DNA of 64,000 nucleotides from Mytilus edulis. Taxonomy: Eukaryota > Mollusca > Bivalvia > Mytilida > Mytilidae. Numbering within the stretch: the first letter of the stretch is position 1; each line of letters begins with the position of its first letter. The notes beneath the pieces are model-generated. The model saw nothing but the letters and a program-made list of their open reading frames with translations, did not search any database and was not told the origin of the DNA. Location: contig NC_092344.1 in NCBI RefSeq assembly GCF_963676685.1, forward strand, positions 100,656,749 to 100,720,748, read 5' to 3'. The translations under genes were made by a program, and so were the position numbers. Shown here in pieces: positions 34,701-43,794 of this stretch.

Positions 34701-36028
34701 TACCATTAACAACCACGACTCCCGTTCCTCCTCCCCCTACATGTTATGATCAGGACAAAAATTGTAAACATTGGGGAGTATATTGTTCAAGTAACCCGTA
34801 TGTTCACGATCATTGTCGTATGACATGCAGTACGTGCACCATACCAATTCCACCAATAGGTAATATAGTCATAGAAACGTTTTTGAATTAATTGCTTATG
34901 ATGAGACAAGTCAGTTTTACTCTTTTGAATTTATAAAATAGCAATAAATGTTCGAGATTAAATGTGGTTCTAACATAATTGTTCAAAAATGATACACTTG
35001 TCTTAAATATAAAATATAAAAAAAACTGATATTATCAGTGCTGTCGATTACGCTTAATACATTGTAAATATTTTTAAGACCATCGGAAGTAGGTCTCAAA
35101 CAACTGTTACCGATATGCTTTGAATATAAAATAAATGCACAAGTTTATGTTACACAGGCAACTTAAATGAAAAACAGGGAAATTTTGCCAAAAACGAAAA
35201 AAAAGTAAAAACAAACAAGCCTTCAAAATAATACACAAAACACCAAAGACTTAACTGCACAAACACCAACAATAACCGGGGGAGCTCCGGAAGGTTTGAC
35301 ATATCTTGCTTTCTTATTACTTTATGTTTGCTGAACATATGCTAATATGTCTCTTTTTATCCTTTTTTTTTTCTTTTTTTCTTTATAAAGCAAACTTTTT
35401 TCAAAACTTAAGTCTATTACGATAACATCGGGTCAAGTTTGATAAAGGAAAAAAAAATTAATGTTGAGAATGATATACATGTTCAGAAATATATAATACA
35501 ATATAAATGAAGATTTAATTATGTTTCTATTATAGATCTCTACCTCACTCTTAACCAATAGTTTTTTGCATTAATTTATATATAACTATTGTTTGTGAAA
35601 AAAAGTATTATCTATTTAGTGGTGTATAAAATACCCGATGATGATTTCTTTCAGCGCCCGAAAAAGTGATTCACACAACTGCCTCTCAAACGACAACTCC
35701 TCAGTCGTCTTTAGTGCCTTCTAATCCACCGTCTACAATTACAGTTAGAACTGATAATCAAAGAAATCCAAATAGACATTCACCAAGAAGAACCCAACCC
35801 CCGCCAATGCACAATACATATCCTACAACAACAGCAGCATATCCACAAACAACAGGGTTTAACCAGCAACAAGCAGCAACTCATATACCTGGACAAGGTA
35901 CACAAGGTGTTCCTGGATTCGGACTATGTACAGACTTCGATAAACGATGCAAACAATGGGCTCAATATTGTGGAATAGACGAATATGTTGATGATATGTG
36001 TCGATTAACTTGTATCACATGTCGTTAG
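19565..36028 (+). CDS. secreted CAP-domain protein with Pro/Gln-rich linker and two ShKT domains (12 coding exons)
   Basis: Joining 19565-19750, 22338-22550, 23711-23826, 25866-25957, 26238-26330, 27045-27344, 30135-30209, 30911-30976, 32014-32808, 33113-33241, 34668-34859 and 35655-36028 gives one open frame of about 876 residues. Order: signal peptide (1-24), CAP domain with its Cys-rich tail (about 30-203), Pro/Gln/Tyr-rich linker (about 205-710), ShKT 1 (about 714-745), Pro/Thr/Gln spacer, ShKT 2 (about 842-876). All four CAP cavity residues are present (His in HNDYR, Glu in GENVF, Glu in SEWY, His in HYTQ). CAP proteins are extracellular and bind lipids or partner proteins; ShKT is a six-cysteine extracellular module. 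No function is known for this combination; an extracellular matrix, shell, byssus or immune role is a guess. Exon joins were made by eye; the exon 1/2 join is the least certain. Confidence 0.85.
19751..22337 (+). other. CAP-ShKT intron 1 with retroelement debris
   Basis: It contains a minus-strand retroelement remnant (about 20800-21420), a stub of the ACAGTAGTATACCGCTG repeat (about 21618-21662) and a retroelement tail (about 22090-22160). No extra exon was recognised. Confidence 0.6.
20800..21420 (-). pseudogene. broken minus-strand retroelement remnant
   Basis: On the minus strand it carries eroded versions of the same tail seen at 3480-3960 and 28690-28990 (for example ACCGAATCCGACGGTTCACCGATC and CAGTTGATACGATTTCAATGG). 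No frame survives. Confidence 0.4.
22338..22550 (+). CDS. CAP-ShKT gene exon 2: central CAP domain
   Basis: Acceptor TTAAATAG|AGA and donor ACACACAG|GTATGT, 71 codons, phase 0 at both ends. It encodes RWSRKLQNDAQVWAGKC, then GKWGENVF (CAP glutamate), then ISEWYFE (second glutamate), and ends EACHYTQ, where the CAP signature HYTQVVW begins and crosses into exon 3. Confidence 0.92.
22551..23710 (+). other. CAP-ShKT intron 2
   Basis: AT-rich intron with no recognised repeat or exon. Confidence 0.7.
23711..23826 (+). CDS. CAP-ShKT gene exon 3: CAP signature motifs
   Basis: Acceptor TTTTATTAG|GTT in phase 0, donor CCACA|GTATGT in phase 2. It starts VVWAESEEIGCAFKRC, completing the CAP signature 1, and ends LVCYYNP, the second CAP signature. 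Confidence 0.95.
24420..24860 (+). repeat. dispersed mussel-type repeat
   Basis: Characteristic blocks are CTGTCCCAGGTTAGGGGGAG, AACATGTTTAACCCCGCC, CCCAAGTCAGGAGCCTGTA and TTGTCTCATTGACAATCATACCACATCTTC. A diverged copy is at about 49130-49400 and tail fragments are at 13790 and about 29570. It may be a LINE 3' region or SINE; the class is unresolved. Confidence 0.65.
25600..25800 (+). repeat. fragment of a dispersed repeat
   Basis: CAATCAAACGAATGGATAAC followed by AACTGTCATATTCCTGACTT matches copies at about 27950-28080, 28400-28600 and, inverted, 36840-37060. Confidence 0.6.
25866..25957 (+). CDS. CAP-ShKT gene exon 4: end of CAP domain, cysteine-rich
   Basis: Acceptor TTTTTTTACAG|A, donor GGCA|GTATGT in phase 1. 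It encodes GNIIGQMPYTHGKPCGACQPGYSC, the usual C-terminal segment after the CAP domain. From this exon onward all introns are phase 1. Confidence 0.93.
26238..26330 (+). CDS. CAP-ShKT gene exon 5: basic, Pro-rich start of linker
   Basis: Acceptor AATTATAG|AA, donor GTCACC|GTAAGT, phase 1 on both sides. It encodes KGAAVKRYMPHNNRRPVPP followed by a His/Arg/Pro-rich run. It has no domain similarity and is accepted because both splice sites and the frame fit. Confidence 0.82.
26331..27044 (+). other. CAP-ShKT intron 5 with GCACATGTTAGT-type repeats
   Basis: At about 26383-26520 the motif AATGCACATGNTAGT recurs several times imperfectly. Nothing else was recognised. Confidence 0.5.
27045..27344 (+). 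CDS. CAP-ShKT gene exon 6: Pro/Gln/His-rich linker
   Basis: The in-phase frame encodes about 100 residues with repeats of the type NQPPRPA and HPPRQ. The donor is CCAA|GTAATT in phase 1. The acceptor (AAAAACAAG|GG) has a poor pyrimidine tract, so the 5' edge is less certain. A 130-residue ORF in another frame over this exon is a composition artefact. Confidence 0.78.
27950..28080 (+). repeat. fragment of a dispersed repeat
   Basis: It shares AACTCCGAGGAAAATTCAAT..GGAAAGTCC and CCTGACTTGGTACAGGC with the copy at 28400-28600. Confidence 0.65.
28400..28600 (+). repeat. copy of a dispersed repeat
   Basis: AACTCCGAGGAAAATTCAAT, GGACAACAACTGTCATATTC, CTGACTTGGTACAGGCA and GGTGGATTGAACCTG. An inverted copy lies at about 36840-37060. 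Confidence 0.7.
28690..28990 (-). pseudogene. minus-strand retroelement tail fragment
   Basis: On the minus strand it contains ACGGACGCCGCCATCACGAG, TTGGTTCACCGTTATG and GGTCGGTTGAAACAAAAC, matching the 3' coding and tail part of the element at 17200-17700 more faithfully than the copy at 3480. Confidence 0.5.
29102..29145 (+). ncRNA. hammerhead ribozyme motif B (type I, U7A variant)
   Basis: GCATCA (stem I) is followed by CTGAAGA, a stem II region AACATGTATTGTC, the GAAA box, a self-complementary stem III (ATGCGCAT) and C at the cleavage position, then TGGTGC (stem I return). Stem I pairs over all six bases, counting one G-U. The core differs from consensus CUGAUGA by U7A, a position known to tolerate change; the closing base of stem II is A rather than G, which should weaken it. 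The layout is that of the short hammerheads known from Penelope-like retroelements and retrozymes. Activity is not shown. Confidence 0.65.
30135..30209 (+). CDS. CAP-ShKT gene exon 7: short Pro/Gln linker exon
   Basis: Acceptor TTATTAG|GT, donor ACCG|GTAAAG, phase 1 on both sides. It encodes about 25 residues including KRAHPPQPQATAQVQYISG. It is accepted because the frame and both sites fit. Confidence 0.8.
30749..30792 (+). ncRNA. hammerhead ribozyme motif A (type I, canonical core)
   Basis: It has the complete catalytic core: CTGATGA at 30755-30761, stem II GTC/GAC (30762-30764 with 3072-74 of the same block, loop TTAAGTA), GAAA at 30775-30778, a self-complementary stem III ACGCGCGT, and C30786 as the cleavage base. 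Stem I is GCGTGA with TGGCGT, five of six pairs with one G-G mismatch. The very short palindromic stem III is typical of Penelope-like-element and retrozyme hammerheads, which act best as dimers. The motif lies between exons 7 and 8 in the sense orientation. Self-cleavage is inferred. Confidence 0.78.
30911..30976 (+). CDS. CAP-ShKT gene exon 8: short linker exon
   Basis: Acceptor CCATTTTAG|GT, donor CTCCAG|GTATGA, phase 1 on both sides. It encodes GWMPVKTPPRSNNNQTSFPP and a few more residues. Confidence 0.8.
30977..32013 (+). other. CAP-ShKT intron 8
   Basis: AT-rich intron. ORFs at 31474-31665 and 31565-31825 are composition artefacts with no motif. Confidence 0.65.
32014..32808 (+). CDS. 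CAP-ShKT gene exon 9: long Gln/Pro/Tyr-rich exon with 25-residue repeats
   Basis: This 265-residue exon is dominated by Gln and Pro with regular Tyr, Val and Ser. A 25-residue (75-bp) tandem unit of the type QSAPQPYIQPQQSHQVPVPQ occurs about three times between 32433 and 32620. The acceptor is TTTTTAG|TT and the donor CAAG|GTAAAT, phase 1 on both sides. The composition resembles prion-like or adhesive low-complexity regions; no folded domain is expected. Long ORFs in two other frames and on the minus strand over this exon arise from CAA/CCA repetition. Confidence 0.9.
33113..33241 (+). CDS. CAP-ShKT gene exon 10: Gln/Pro linker
   Basis: Acceptor CATATCACAG|AC, donor GTTG|GTAAAT, phase 1 on both sides, 43 residues including QYPQYQRQWSPPQAPAPVP. 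It continues the low-complexity linker. Confidence 0.88.
33474..33984. mobile_element. possible short TIR element in intron 10
   Basis: AAGGCTCGAGGG at the left and CCCTCGAGGCCCCTT at the right form an inverted pair about 510 bp apart, with AT-rich DNA and no ORF between. No convincing target duplication was seen. Confidence 0.45.
34013..34596. mobile_element. 584-bp MITE-like element with terminal inverted repeats
   Basis: It begins AAAGGAGTAGGTCCGGTAAG and ends with the inverse CTTACTGAACCTACTCCTTT. Inside, a second inverted repeat (GAAAGTGGCCGCACCCGTGT at 34249 onward, mirrored by ACACGAATGCGGCCACTTTC) forms a long hairpin. There is no transposase. The ORF at 34185-34382 lies across the hairpin and is not a gene. 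Confidence 0.8.
34668..34859 (+). CDS. CAP-ShKT gene exon 11: ShKT domain 1
   Basis: Acceptor TTCATTGTAG|AT, donor AATAG|GTAATA, phase 1. After a Pro/Thr spacer it encodes CYDQDKNCKHWGVYC and HDHCRMTCSTC: six cysteines with the ShKT spacing and the usual Asp, Trp and Thr positions. Confidence 0.95.
34860..35654 (+). other. CAP-ShKT intron 11
   Basis: AT-rich intron with no recognised repeat. Confidence 0.7.
35655..36028 (+). CDS. CAP-ShKT gene exon 12: spacer, ShKT domain 2 and stop
   Basis: Acceptor ATTTCTTTCAG|CG, then a Thr/Pro/Gln-rich spacer (TTASQTTTPQSSLVP...) and GLCTDFDKRCKQWAQYC...DDMCRLTCITCR followed by TAG. All six ShKT cysteines are present, and the protein ends one residue after the last. 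Confidence 0.95.
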
Positions 36029-36547
36029 TGCTATTAATTCTAAATCTGTCTTTTGTTGTATACTTAATGTATACAGTTAGTGCAATATGTTTCACCGTAA
36101 ACATGTGATCGGTGTTTTTGCACTTTTTATGTTGGGGGATTTTGTTTAAAGTTTTATGTCGTGGTTATGTCACCTCTTGCGTAATTTATTCTTCAATCAA
36201 TATTTTAATGAAGGTATAAATGACTTATTTGAACTTGGATAAACACTGTGACATAACTCCATACCTTTTATAATGCAAAGCCTGACATCTGTTATTGAAC
36301 TTAAATAAGCAAACCTATTCTATTCCGAAACGCATTGTAAGTACAATAGTCAACAGTTCTAGTATTTGTTTCAGAGTATTAAGATGTGTGATCCCATTGA
36401 AACGCAAGTCACTATGTACAAATGTCATGAATTATTCAATTTACAGCAATTTGTAAGAAGCGTTAATTAAGTATTATTAAAGGTTGTATAATCTGTCAAT
36501 TTCCAGGCTATTTTCCAATGTTTTTTTAAAAGTTCGAATCGAAGACG

Positions 36548-36616
36548 AATAAATATTCCGATTTCATGACACAGCACTTGTGTTTCTATTTTACTTTGTC
36601 TTTTTTCTGCAATAAA
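36548..36616 (+). terminator. candidate poly(A) signals for the CAP-ShKT gene
   Basis: AATAAA occurs at 36548-36553 and again at 36611-36616, 520-590 bp after the stop codon, each followed by T-rich sequence. Either could end the transcript; there is no transcript evidence. Confidence 0.5.
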
Positions 36617-36839
36617 ATGCAGTCTGCCATCGTATGGTGTTAACATCTCCCTTTTAAAATGTTACACTGGTTCATCGACAAACTTTACTAACAGAAGCAT
36701 GCTCCTTTCACAAAATCTGAACAACTGAAACAATATATTTGAACTTATCTGCGACATGTTTTTTGATGTTATACATCTTTAGATACCATAAAAGTCGTCT
36801 GGTCTGTTATATTACCAATTGTATTATATTCCCGTTTAT

Positions 36840-37060
36840 GACATTTTGTCTGAAAGTGTCATACAAGTGAGAGGTGTTAATTAGCTTGCTACAACAAGGT
36901 TCAATCTACCATTTTCTACATTAGAAAATGCCAAAAAATTTGGAATATGACAGTTCTTATCCATTCGTTTGATGTTTTTTGAGCTTTTGAATTTGCCATT
37001 TGATTAGGGACTTTCCATTTTTGAATTTTCGTCGAAGTTGAGTATTTTTGTGATTTTGTT
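36840..37060 (-). repeat. inverted copy of a dispersed repeat
   Basis: Read on the minus strand it matches the copy at 28400-28600 (GGAAAGTCC, GAATGGATAAGAACTGTCAT, GTAGAAAATGGTAGATTGAACC). Confidence 0.7.
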
Positions 37061-38770
37061 TTTTTCGAATGGTGGGTGATGGATGCATATCAGGAGACAC
37101 TCACCCTGCCAACGCAACCGATCTCGCTCCTTTTAAAGTTCATACGATTCCCCAATATTTGTTTGTTACCATGATTTATATCTGTTACTTGATTTCAGAT
37201 CATAACATAGGTAAACTACTGTTACCTAATTGTATATTCATTTTTAAAATTAAAAAAACCACGAGTAGATACCAGAAGTTTGAATTAACGCACAATAATC
37301 GTTGATTTGCTAAAACAAATCAAGGAGAAATTTGCATACACAGCGATATAACTTGGTTTGCTCAATTATCCAGAAATCGTAGAGGAATCTGAGAATCAGA
37401 TGTGTATTTTGAAAAATTCCAAAATTCCAAAACACACAAAAATATTTTGCTCAGTAAAAAATACTTCATGATAATCTGAGACCGGTCTTTTTTCTTGTAC
37501 TAACAACTTTCCATGTTTCTGCAACCAATGACTTCATCATTCCAGTCATTGTCAAATCAATTTCCATCTTCCCAATAATTGCCGAAGGTGTTTCCACTGT
37601 CCCAGTCATTGGTCAAAGAGTTCAATCTTCCCGTTTACTGTTCCATAAGCTACCGTCACCCTATTACTGTTCCATGTGTTTATGTGAATCCAGTTACTTG
37701 AGTTTCTGTTAATTTCACCATATTAGTTACTAACAGTTATTATTCAATATATCATCAACCTTGTTATAGTCCCATTGATTCCTTCTATTCCAATATTTTG
37801 CCGTAAGTTTCCACTAATCAAGTGATCAGTCCATGAGTTTCTGTCTGGTTCATTTGTGTTATATGCTTTAACGGAAACCTCGTTTTTCCCATACATTACC
37901 GGCATCCTATATACTGTCCCACTAAGTGCCACTACACCCGTTAATTTCCGCTATCCGATATTCAGTCCAACCCTATTCCGCAACCTCAAATTATGTTTAA
38001 CAAGTTGCCGCTATCGACGTTATTGATGCAAAGCTATAAGTTTCACACGTCATCAAATCCAACTTGAAATTATAACGTTTTAGTTAATGTCGGCACTCAT
38101 CGGTTGCCTGAAGATGTTAGAATGTTTCTATTGACAGGAATAAGATGTACGAATGGAAACATGTTAAGGACAGGAGAAAATACGAAATAAGGGAAATATT
38201 TCAGTATATGTATTCAAGAACAACGACAATATCTGGTCGATAGAAAATGTTGCCTTTACTGGTTTTCTTGGCTATATAACACGTCTTATAATGTCGCCTC
38301 AATTGCATATTGATAAAAATGAGAAGGGACAAAGATGAATTGGTCTCTGAACGCTGGTATGCATTTACACCATTACATAAATCCATATGAAAACCAATGG
38401 TATTCAAATATTTTGTCCGAAACATGTATTCAATTTTATAACACCAAATGACATGAACAAAAGTAACAGCTACGACAATAGCAATGATACCCTGAATAGT
38501 TATACGAATTATTGTGAGAATGATCTGGAATATTTAAGAGGCATCTAATAACAATCGAAAACAATGCCTGTGTAGAAAACACAGCCTTTTAAAAGTCCAA
38601 TAACTCTGAACAACAAATCGAAAATCTAAATCTTAAACATTCGAAACGATTCTAGATTCACCAAATACTAATAACAGTATCAAGTGGGTAGTACCTTGAT
38701 TAAAACATACCAGATCATCTAGTTCATGAGTTCTTAAAGTGGCGTTTAACACCAACAATCAATCAATCAA
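37061..38770. other. intergenic DNA, degenerate short repeats, no gene seen
   Basis: At about 37500-37970 a loose pattern (TTCCA..GTCCCAGTCATTG, TTCCCGTTTACTGTTCC) recurs at about 20-50 bp spacing, perhaps an old minisatellite. No coding exon was recognised. Confidence 0.4.
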
Positions 38771-38774
38771 ACCA

Positions 38775-39160
38775 TATCAGTTCGATACTACGGTATGAAT
38801 AGGAACCTTGAACAAACAATCAATCAAATCAGTTCGATACTACGGTATGAATAGGAACCTTGCACAAACAATCAATCAATCAAATCATATCAGTTCGATA
38901 CTACGGTATGAATAGGAACCTTGCACAAACAATCAATCAATCAAATCATATCAGTTCGATACTACGGTATGAATAGGAACCTTGAACAAACAATCAATCA
39001 ATCAAATCATATCAGTTCGATACTACGGTATGAATAGGAACCTTGCACAAACAATCAATCAATCAAATCATATCAGTTCGATACTACGGTATGAATAGGA
39101 ACCTTGCACAAACAATCAATCAATCAAATCATATCAGTACGATACTTTGCTATGAATAGG
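38775..39160. repeat. 61-bp minisatellite, about seven copies
   Basis: GTTCGATACTACGGTATGAATAGGAACCTTG recurs with 61-bp spacing from about 38781. The unit also contains CAATCAATCAATCAAATCAT. The first spacer is shorter and the last copy diverged (GTACGATACTTTGC). Confidence 0.92.
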
Positions 39161-40740
39161 CAGCTTGTTTTGTTCTATATTGACATGTTTGATGTTTAAG
39201 TGCTAGTTCACATGGTAACAGTCTTTAGGAATTTATGTCAAACAAGTCTAACTATATGCATCGGCTAGGCCATGAATCAAACTTCAAGGCATGCAACCAT
39301 AAATCAACTGTCTGGAAATTTCACGCAGAAGAAGTGGGATTAAAAACTAAAGAATGTAATTCTGCAATCTTTTTCACTTCCCTTTAACATTGACAACATA
39401 ACAGTGGTAAAGATAAGTTTGGTAAAATTGTGTACCAGTTGAACGGTTTGCTTTGATGGAACACATTGTAATAGGGCCAGATTAGTGAAAGACCTGTTTA
39501 TATGTTGCAAGAAACACTAATATGGTCAATGTACAATTTTTTTAAGCCATAATATCGCTGTTTTACACACACACACACAATCGGTTGTATGAGTGCTTTG
39601 TAAAATGAAATTGTAATAACTGAAATTTACACAAGAAATGAAGAAGGAAACAGGAACTTATTTCATTGGGTTTTATAATTATGTCATCAATATCAGTGGC
39701 TGGTATTTATTATCTTTTTATCAATCTAAAACTATCCTTTAAACATTAAATATTATTACAAGAAGCATGTTCTATGTGATACTTTGGAAGATTATGTAGT
39801 GTATGTAGTGTATGTACAAAAAAAATATAAGAAAATGATTGCAGTTTAATTAAAAGGTAGGTAAAAGTAAACATGTTATTGCGGCTTTTATAACAAATGA
39901 ATTTACCGTTAGAGCTTAAAGGGAAAAAATAAGTCTTTATTGAAAGGGGAAATTGTAAAATTGGACCTAAACATATTTATTTATAGTGGGAAAAAAGTTA
40001 TTGCAACTTAGTTTCAATATAATGTAGATGTCTCTTAAATGAAAAAAAATCCTGCCATTGGGCAAAGGACAAATTCAATCATGTTATAAGAAAGACACGA
40101 CTTAGGAAACATTATGAAGTTAATGTAAAGGAAGACACGACATAGGAAACAAAATAAAGCTAATATGGAGGAAGCAATGATATACCAGTATTAGAACTGG
40201 AAATTGAAAAAACAACAATGAACAAAAACTGTACAGAACCTAGAAAATCGGCTGCTTCAAAATAAAAAAAAAGCCAGTGACATTGTATATGGAAGTTGAC
40301 TGACTGATTTCTTCATTAGCGGTGATGTTTTAGAACACAATATTATTTCGTATTCATTTAAACAAAACATCGGTTAGCTAGCCCTTCAAGTTACCCTTTC
40401 TTTTTTCTTTTCTTCAACTGCACGTTAAGTAAGCCGAAGCCGAAGCAACATCGACACCAGTCAAAGAAAATCACACTAAGAAAAGTGTACCAATACAAGA
40501 ACGCATTTTTTGACAGATACATGGAAGTTGAAGGAAAGAAGCTTGGAAACGACTTTATTATAAACCATCAAAATAGTAAAGATATAAACATAATGTGAAA
40601 GGAATTTAGAGATGATATACATAAACTTACTAGCAAGCACATAATACAGAGAACAAATAAACATCAACAAGGATACACTTTGGTTACGATAGAACTGCGT
40701 AGGATGATGAGGAAAAGGGACAGATTACAACTAAATTAAA
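39161..40740. other. intergenic DNA, no gene seen
   Basis: AT-rich sequence with a short (CA)n run at about 39566-39580 and a doubled GAAAGACACGACTTAGGAAAC-type motif at about 40088 and 40131. No coding signal. Confidence 0.45.
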
Positions 40741-41831
40741 ACAAGAGTGCACACACTGAAATGTCTCGCCTTCTTTACTAATCATTGATATCATGTTGAT
40801 AGTCCTAAGTATAAAGCTTTATTACAACTGTCACATAAACTTAACATTAACCAAGTAGCTAAACAAAGACCAATGAACCATGAAAATGAGGTCAAGGTCA
40901 GATGAACCATGCAAGGCAGACATGTACAGCTAACAAAGCTTCCATACAACAAATATAGTTGACCTATTACTTATTATAGTTTAAGAAAAATAGACCAAAA
41001 CACAAAAACTTAACACTGTGCAATGAACCGTGCAATTGAGGTCATGGTCAAATAAATCTGCGGGACTGACATATAGATCATAATATATTTCCATACACCA
41101 AATATAGCTGACCTTTGGCATATAAAATTACATAAAAAGACCAAAACTTAAAAACTTAACTTTGACCACTGAACCATGAAAATGAGGTCAAGGTCAGATG
41201 ACATCTGCCCGCTAGACATGTACACCTTACAATCATTCCATACAACAAATATAGTAGACCTATTGCATAAAGTATGAGAAAAACAGACCAAAACACAAAA
41301 ACTTAACTATAACCACTGAACCATGAAAATGAGGTCAAGGTCAGATGACACCTGCCAGTTGGACATGTACACCTTCCAGTCCTTCCATACACCAAATATA
41401 CTAGCCCTATTGCTTATAGTATCTGAGATATGGACTTGACCACCAAAACTTAACCTTGTTCACTGATCCATGAAATGAGGTCGAGGTCAAGTGAAAACTG
41501 TCTGACGGGCATGAGGACCTTGCAAGGTACGCACATACCAAATATAGTTATCCTATTACTTATAATAAGAGAGAATTCAACATTACAAAAATTCTGAACT
41601 TTTTTTTCAAGTGGTCACTGAACCATGAAAATGAGGTCAAGGACATTGGACATGTGACTGACGGAAACTTCGTAACATGAGGCATCTATATACAAAGTAT
41701 GAAGCATCCAGGTCTTTCACCTTCTAAAATATAAACCTTTTAAGAAGTTAGCTAACGCCGCCGCCGTAGCCGCCGCCGCCGGATCACTATCCCTATGTCG
41801 AGCTTTCTGCAACAAAAGTTGCAGGCTCGAC
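40741..41831 (+). mobile_element. Helitron-like (pearl-type) family B, copy 1
   Basis: It begins ACAAGAGTGCACACACTGAAATGTCTCGCC, has diverged units of about 147 bp carrying ACTGAACCATGAAAATGAGGTCA, then a CCGCCGCCG triplet tract (41757-41782), and ends with a hairpin (CTGCAACAAAAGTTGCAG) a few bases before GGCTCGACAA. There is no ORF. The layout (unique ends, internal tandem units, triplet tract, 3' subterminal hairpin) is that of bivalve pearl/Helentron-associated elements. ORFs at 41717-42024 partly read the triplet tract and are not genes. Confidence 0.75.
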
Positions 41832-42179
41832 AATGACAAAACAATATATAACGGGAAAATGAGAACAGCATACAAAAACCTGAAACACCTAGTATAAAAA
41901 GAAATACTAATGGAACTATCAAACATCGTAGCACCTGACGATTAACCAAAACCAAAGAAAAGTTTTCTCGCTTTAAAAATGCACGAGGAAAGAAACAGCT
42001 GGAGTTCCACCGTTGAAACATCAAGGATTAGCATCAAATGACACAGTTGACAAAGCAAACACGCTAAATCATCAGTTCCAATAAGTGTTTACTGTGAAGA
42101 CAATACTGAAATGCCAGAAATGGGAATAAAAAAACTGTAACACCATGAATGATATCAATATCACTATGAATCGAGTAGA

Positions 42180-43262
42180 AAAGCTGAAGAACGAACTAAA
42201 CCATAATAAGCAAGTGGGTCAGACCAACTCAGCCCAATAATACTGAAAGAACTTCATCACGAACTAGACCCAACAGTCACTTTTTTGTTTAATAAATCTA
42301 TATATTAAGAAAAACACCAACAGACTGAAAACACGCATTTGTCGGTCTTATCTACAGGAAAGGACCACGCCATGAACCAGCAAACTAAAGGCATGTCTCA
42401 CTTACATGCATCATTTGCATTCTAACGGAGCATATTGTAGTATCCAACATCATGAAATATCTTGAAACTAATAAAATACAATCCGAATTCTAACATGGCT
42501 TTAGAAGTAAGATATCGCGCGAGACACAACTCATAGACCTGATACATGATCTAACATATACAATGGATAGTAAAACTCAAACAGATATGCTAGTTTTAGA
42601 CTTAAAAAAGCATTTGATAATTGGGTCTCAGCATTTTTAGACAACAGAACACAGGCAGTTGTATTATAAAATATCAATGACATCACATACACGCAATAAT
42701 CCGCCTGTTTGCTGATGATTGCACCATCTTCCGACCAATAAGAACAATAAAAGATCAAGCCATCTACAAAAGAATCTGACAACACTTACAAAATTGGAAC
42801 AGGAATGGAAATGGAATTTAACGTCAGTAAATGTAACGTGATGTCTCTTATAAAATCTAAAACCCCAATAACAGAACCCTATTACAGGCATGGTAAACAA
42901 CTATAGGTAGACACATAATACTTGAAAATTACCTACAAAGATGACCTAAACTGGAACCTACATATTATCAACATTGTGGACAGTGCAAACCAAACACAAG
43001 AGATGTTTAGCAGAAACATCAAGAAAGCTCATCGGCAAACAAAAAGCAATGCTGTCAACGCACTAATAAAAATAAGAGTGGAATAAAGAGCAGGTATATT
43101 GGATCCCTATACGCAAGACAAATATAGATAAAATAGGTCTGGTACAGATCGGAGCAGCTCGCTTCATTATCAACGAAAACAGTAGCGTATCACATGTCAC
43201 TAGCATGATAAGCAGGCTAAACTGGATATCTCTATACCAACGAAGAGTTAACATTAGATTAT
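42180..43262 (+). pseudogene. decayed CR1/jockey-like LINE reverse transcriptase
   Basis: Several frameshifts and stops, but successive frames read NIMKYLETNKIQ, HGFRS..ETQLIDLIHDL, TDMLVLDLKKAFD (with a one-base shift), LFADDCTIFR (FADD catalytic box at 42708-42719) and, at 43135-43260, GLVQIGAARFII...SMISRLNWISLYQRRV, the usual end of a LINE reverse-transcriptase ORF. It cannot encode an active protein. Confidence 0.8.
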
Positions 43263-43274
43263 GAAGAAGAAATA

Positions 43275-43415
43275 AGCAACAATCAATGTTCTTTTTATCG
43301 AGCGATTATAATCATTACTGAGTTTAACTACTACATGTATATCAAACAAGAAGAAATAAAATACAATCAATCAATGTTCTTTTCATCGAGCGATTTAATT
43401 ACTTTTTTGTAAACC
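43275..43415. repeat. two-copy direct repeat after the LINE
   Basis: AATCAATGTTCTTTTTATCGAGCGATT near 43281 is repeated as AATCAATGTTCTTTTCATCGAGCGATT near 43370, about 90 bp apart. Confidence 0.6.
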
Positions 43416-43794
43416 CAATCAACACTTGTTTTGTTTTTGTTTTGTTTTTTGTTTTTTTATCAATCTTGGATTTAAAAACCGTCAAATTCGCTTAATGTGT
43501 ATTTGATTTCGCTACTGATGGGGTAGATCATGCTCAGACACCTGATTGAATAACAATTGTTAACTCCCGTTTCAACCTTAAATCCTGCTCTGTCAGCTGT
43601 TGAAGGCATATCCATGATATCAATGTTTTTCTTTGCACTATGTCAAGTTTTTGCATGTCCTTTGATTCTGCTATTGGCAATGATGTGCTAAAGTAATCCA
43701 TGACTGATAGTATAATTGAAGCAGATTTTCTGTCCTAACTTTGTTTATCTTTCTTTCTCAATATTGTTTAATTGCTGCCTCTGCATCTTTTCAC
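43416..43794. other. no gene seen
   Basis: T-rich spacer (TTTTGTTTTG run at about 43430-43460) between the dead LINE and the next tandem array. Confidence 0.4.

Noticed and set aside
41717-42024. Ala/Arg-rich ORFs
   Set aside because: They read through the GCC triplet tract at the end of family B, as does the ORF at 58009-58263.
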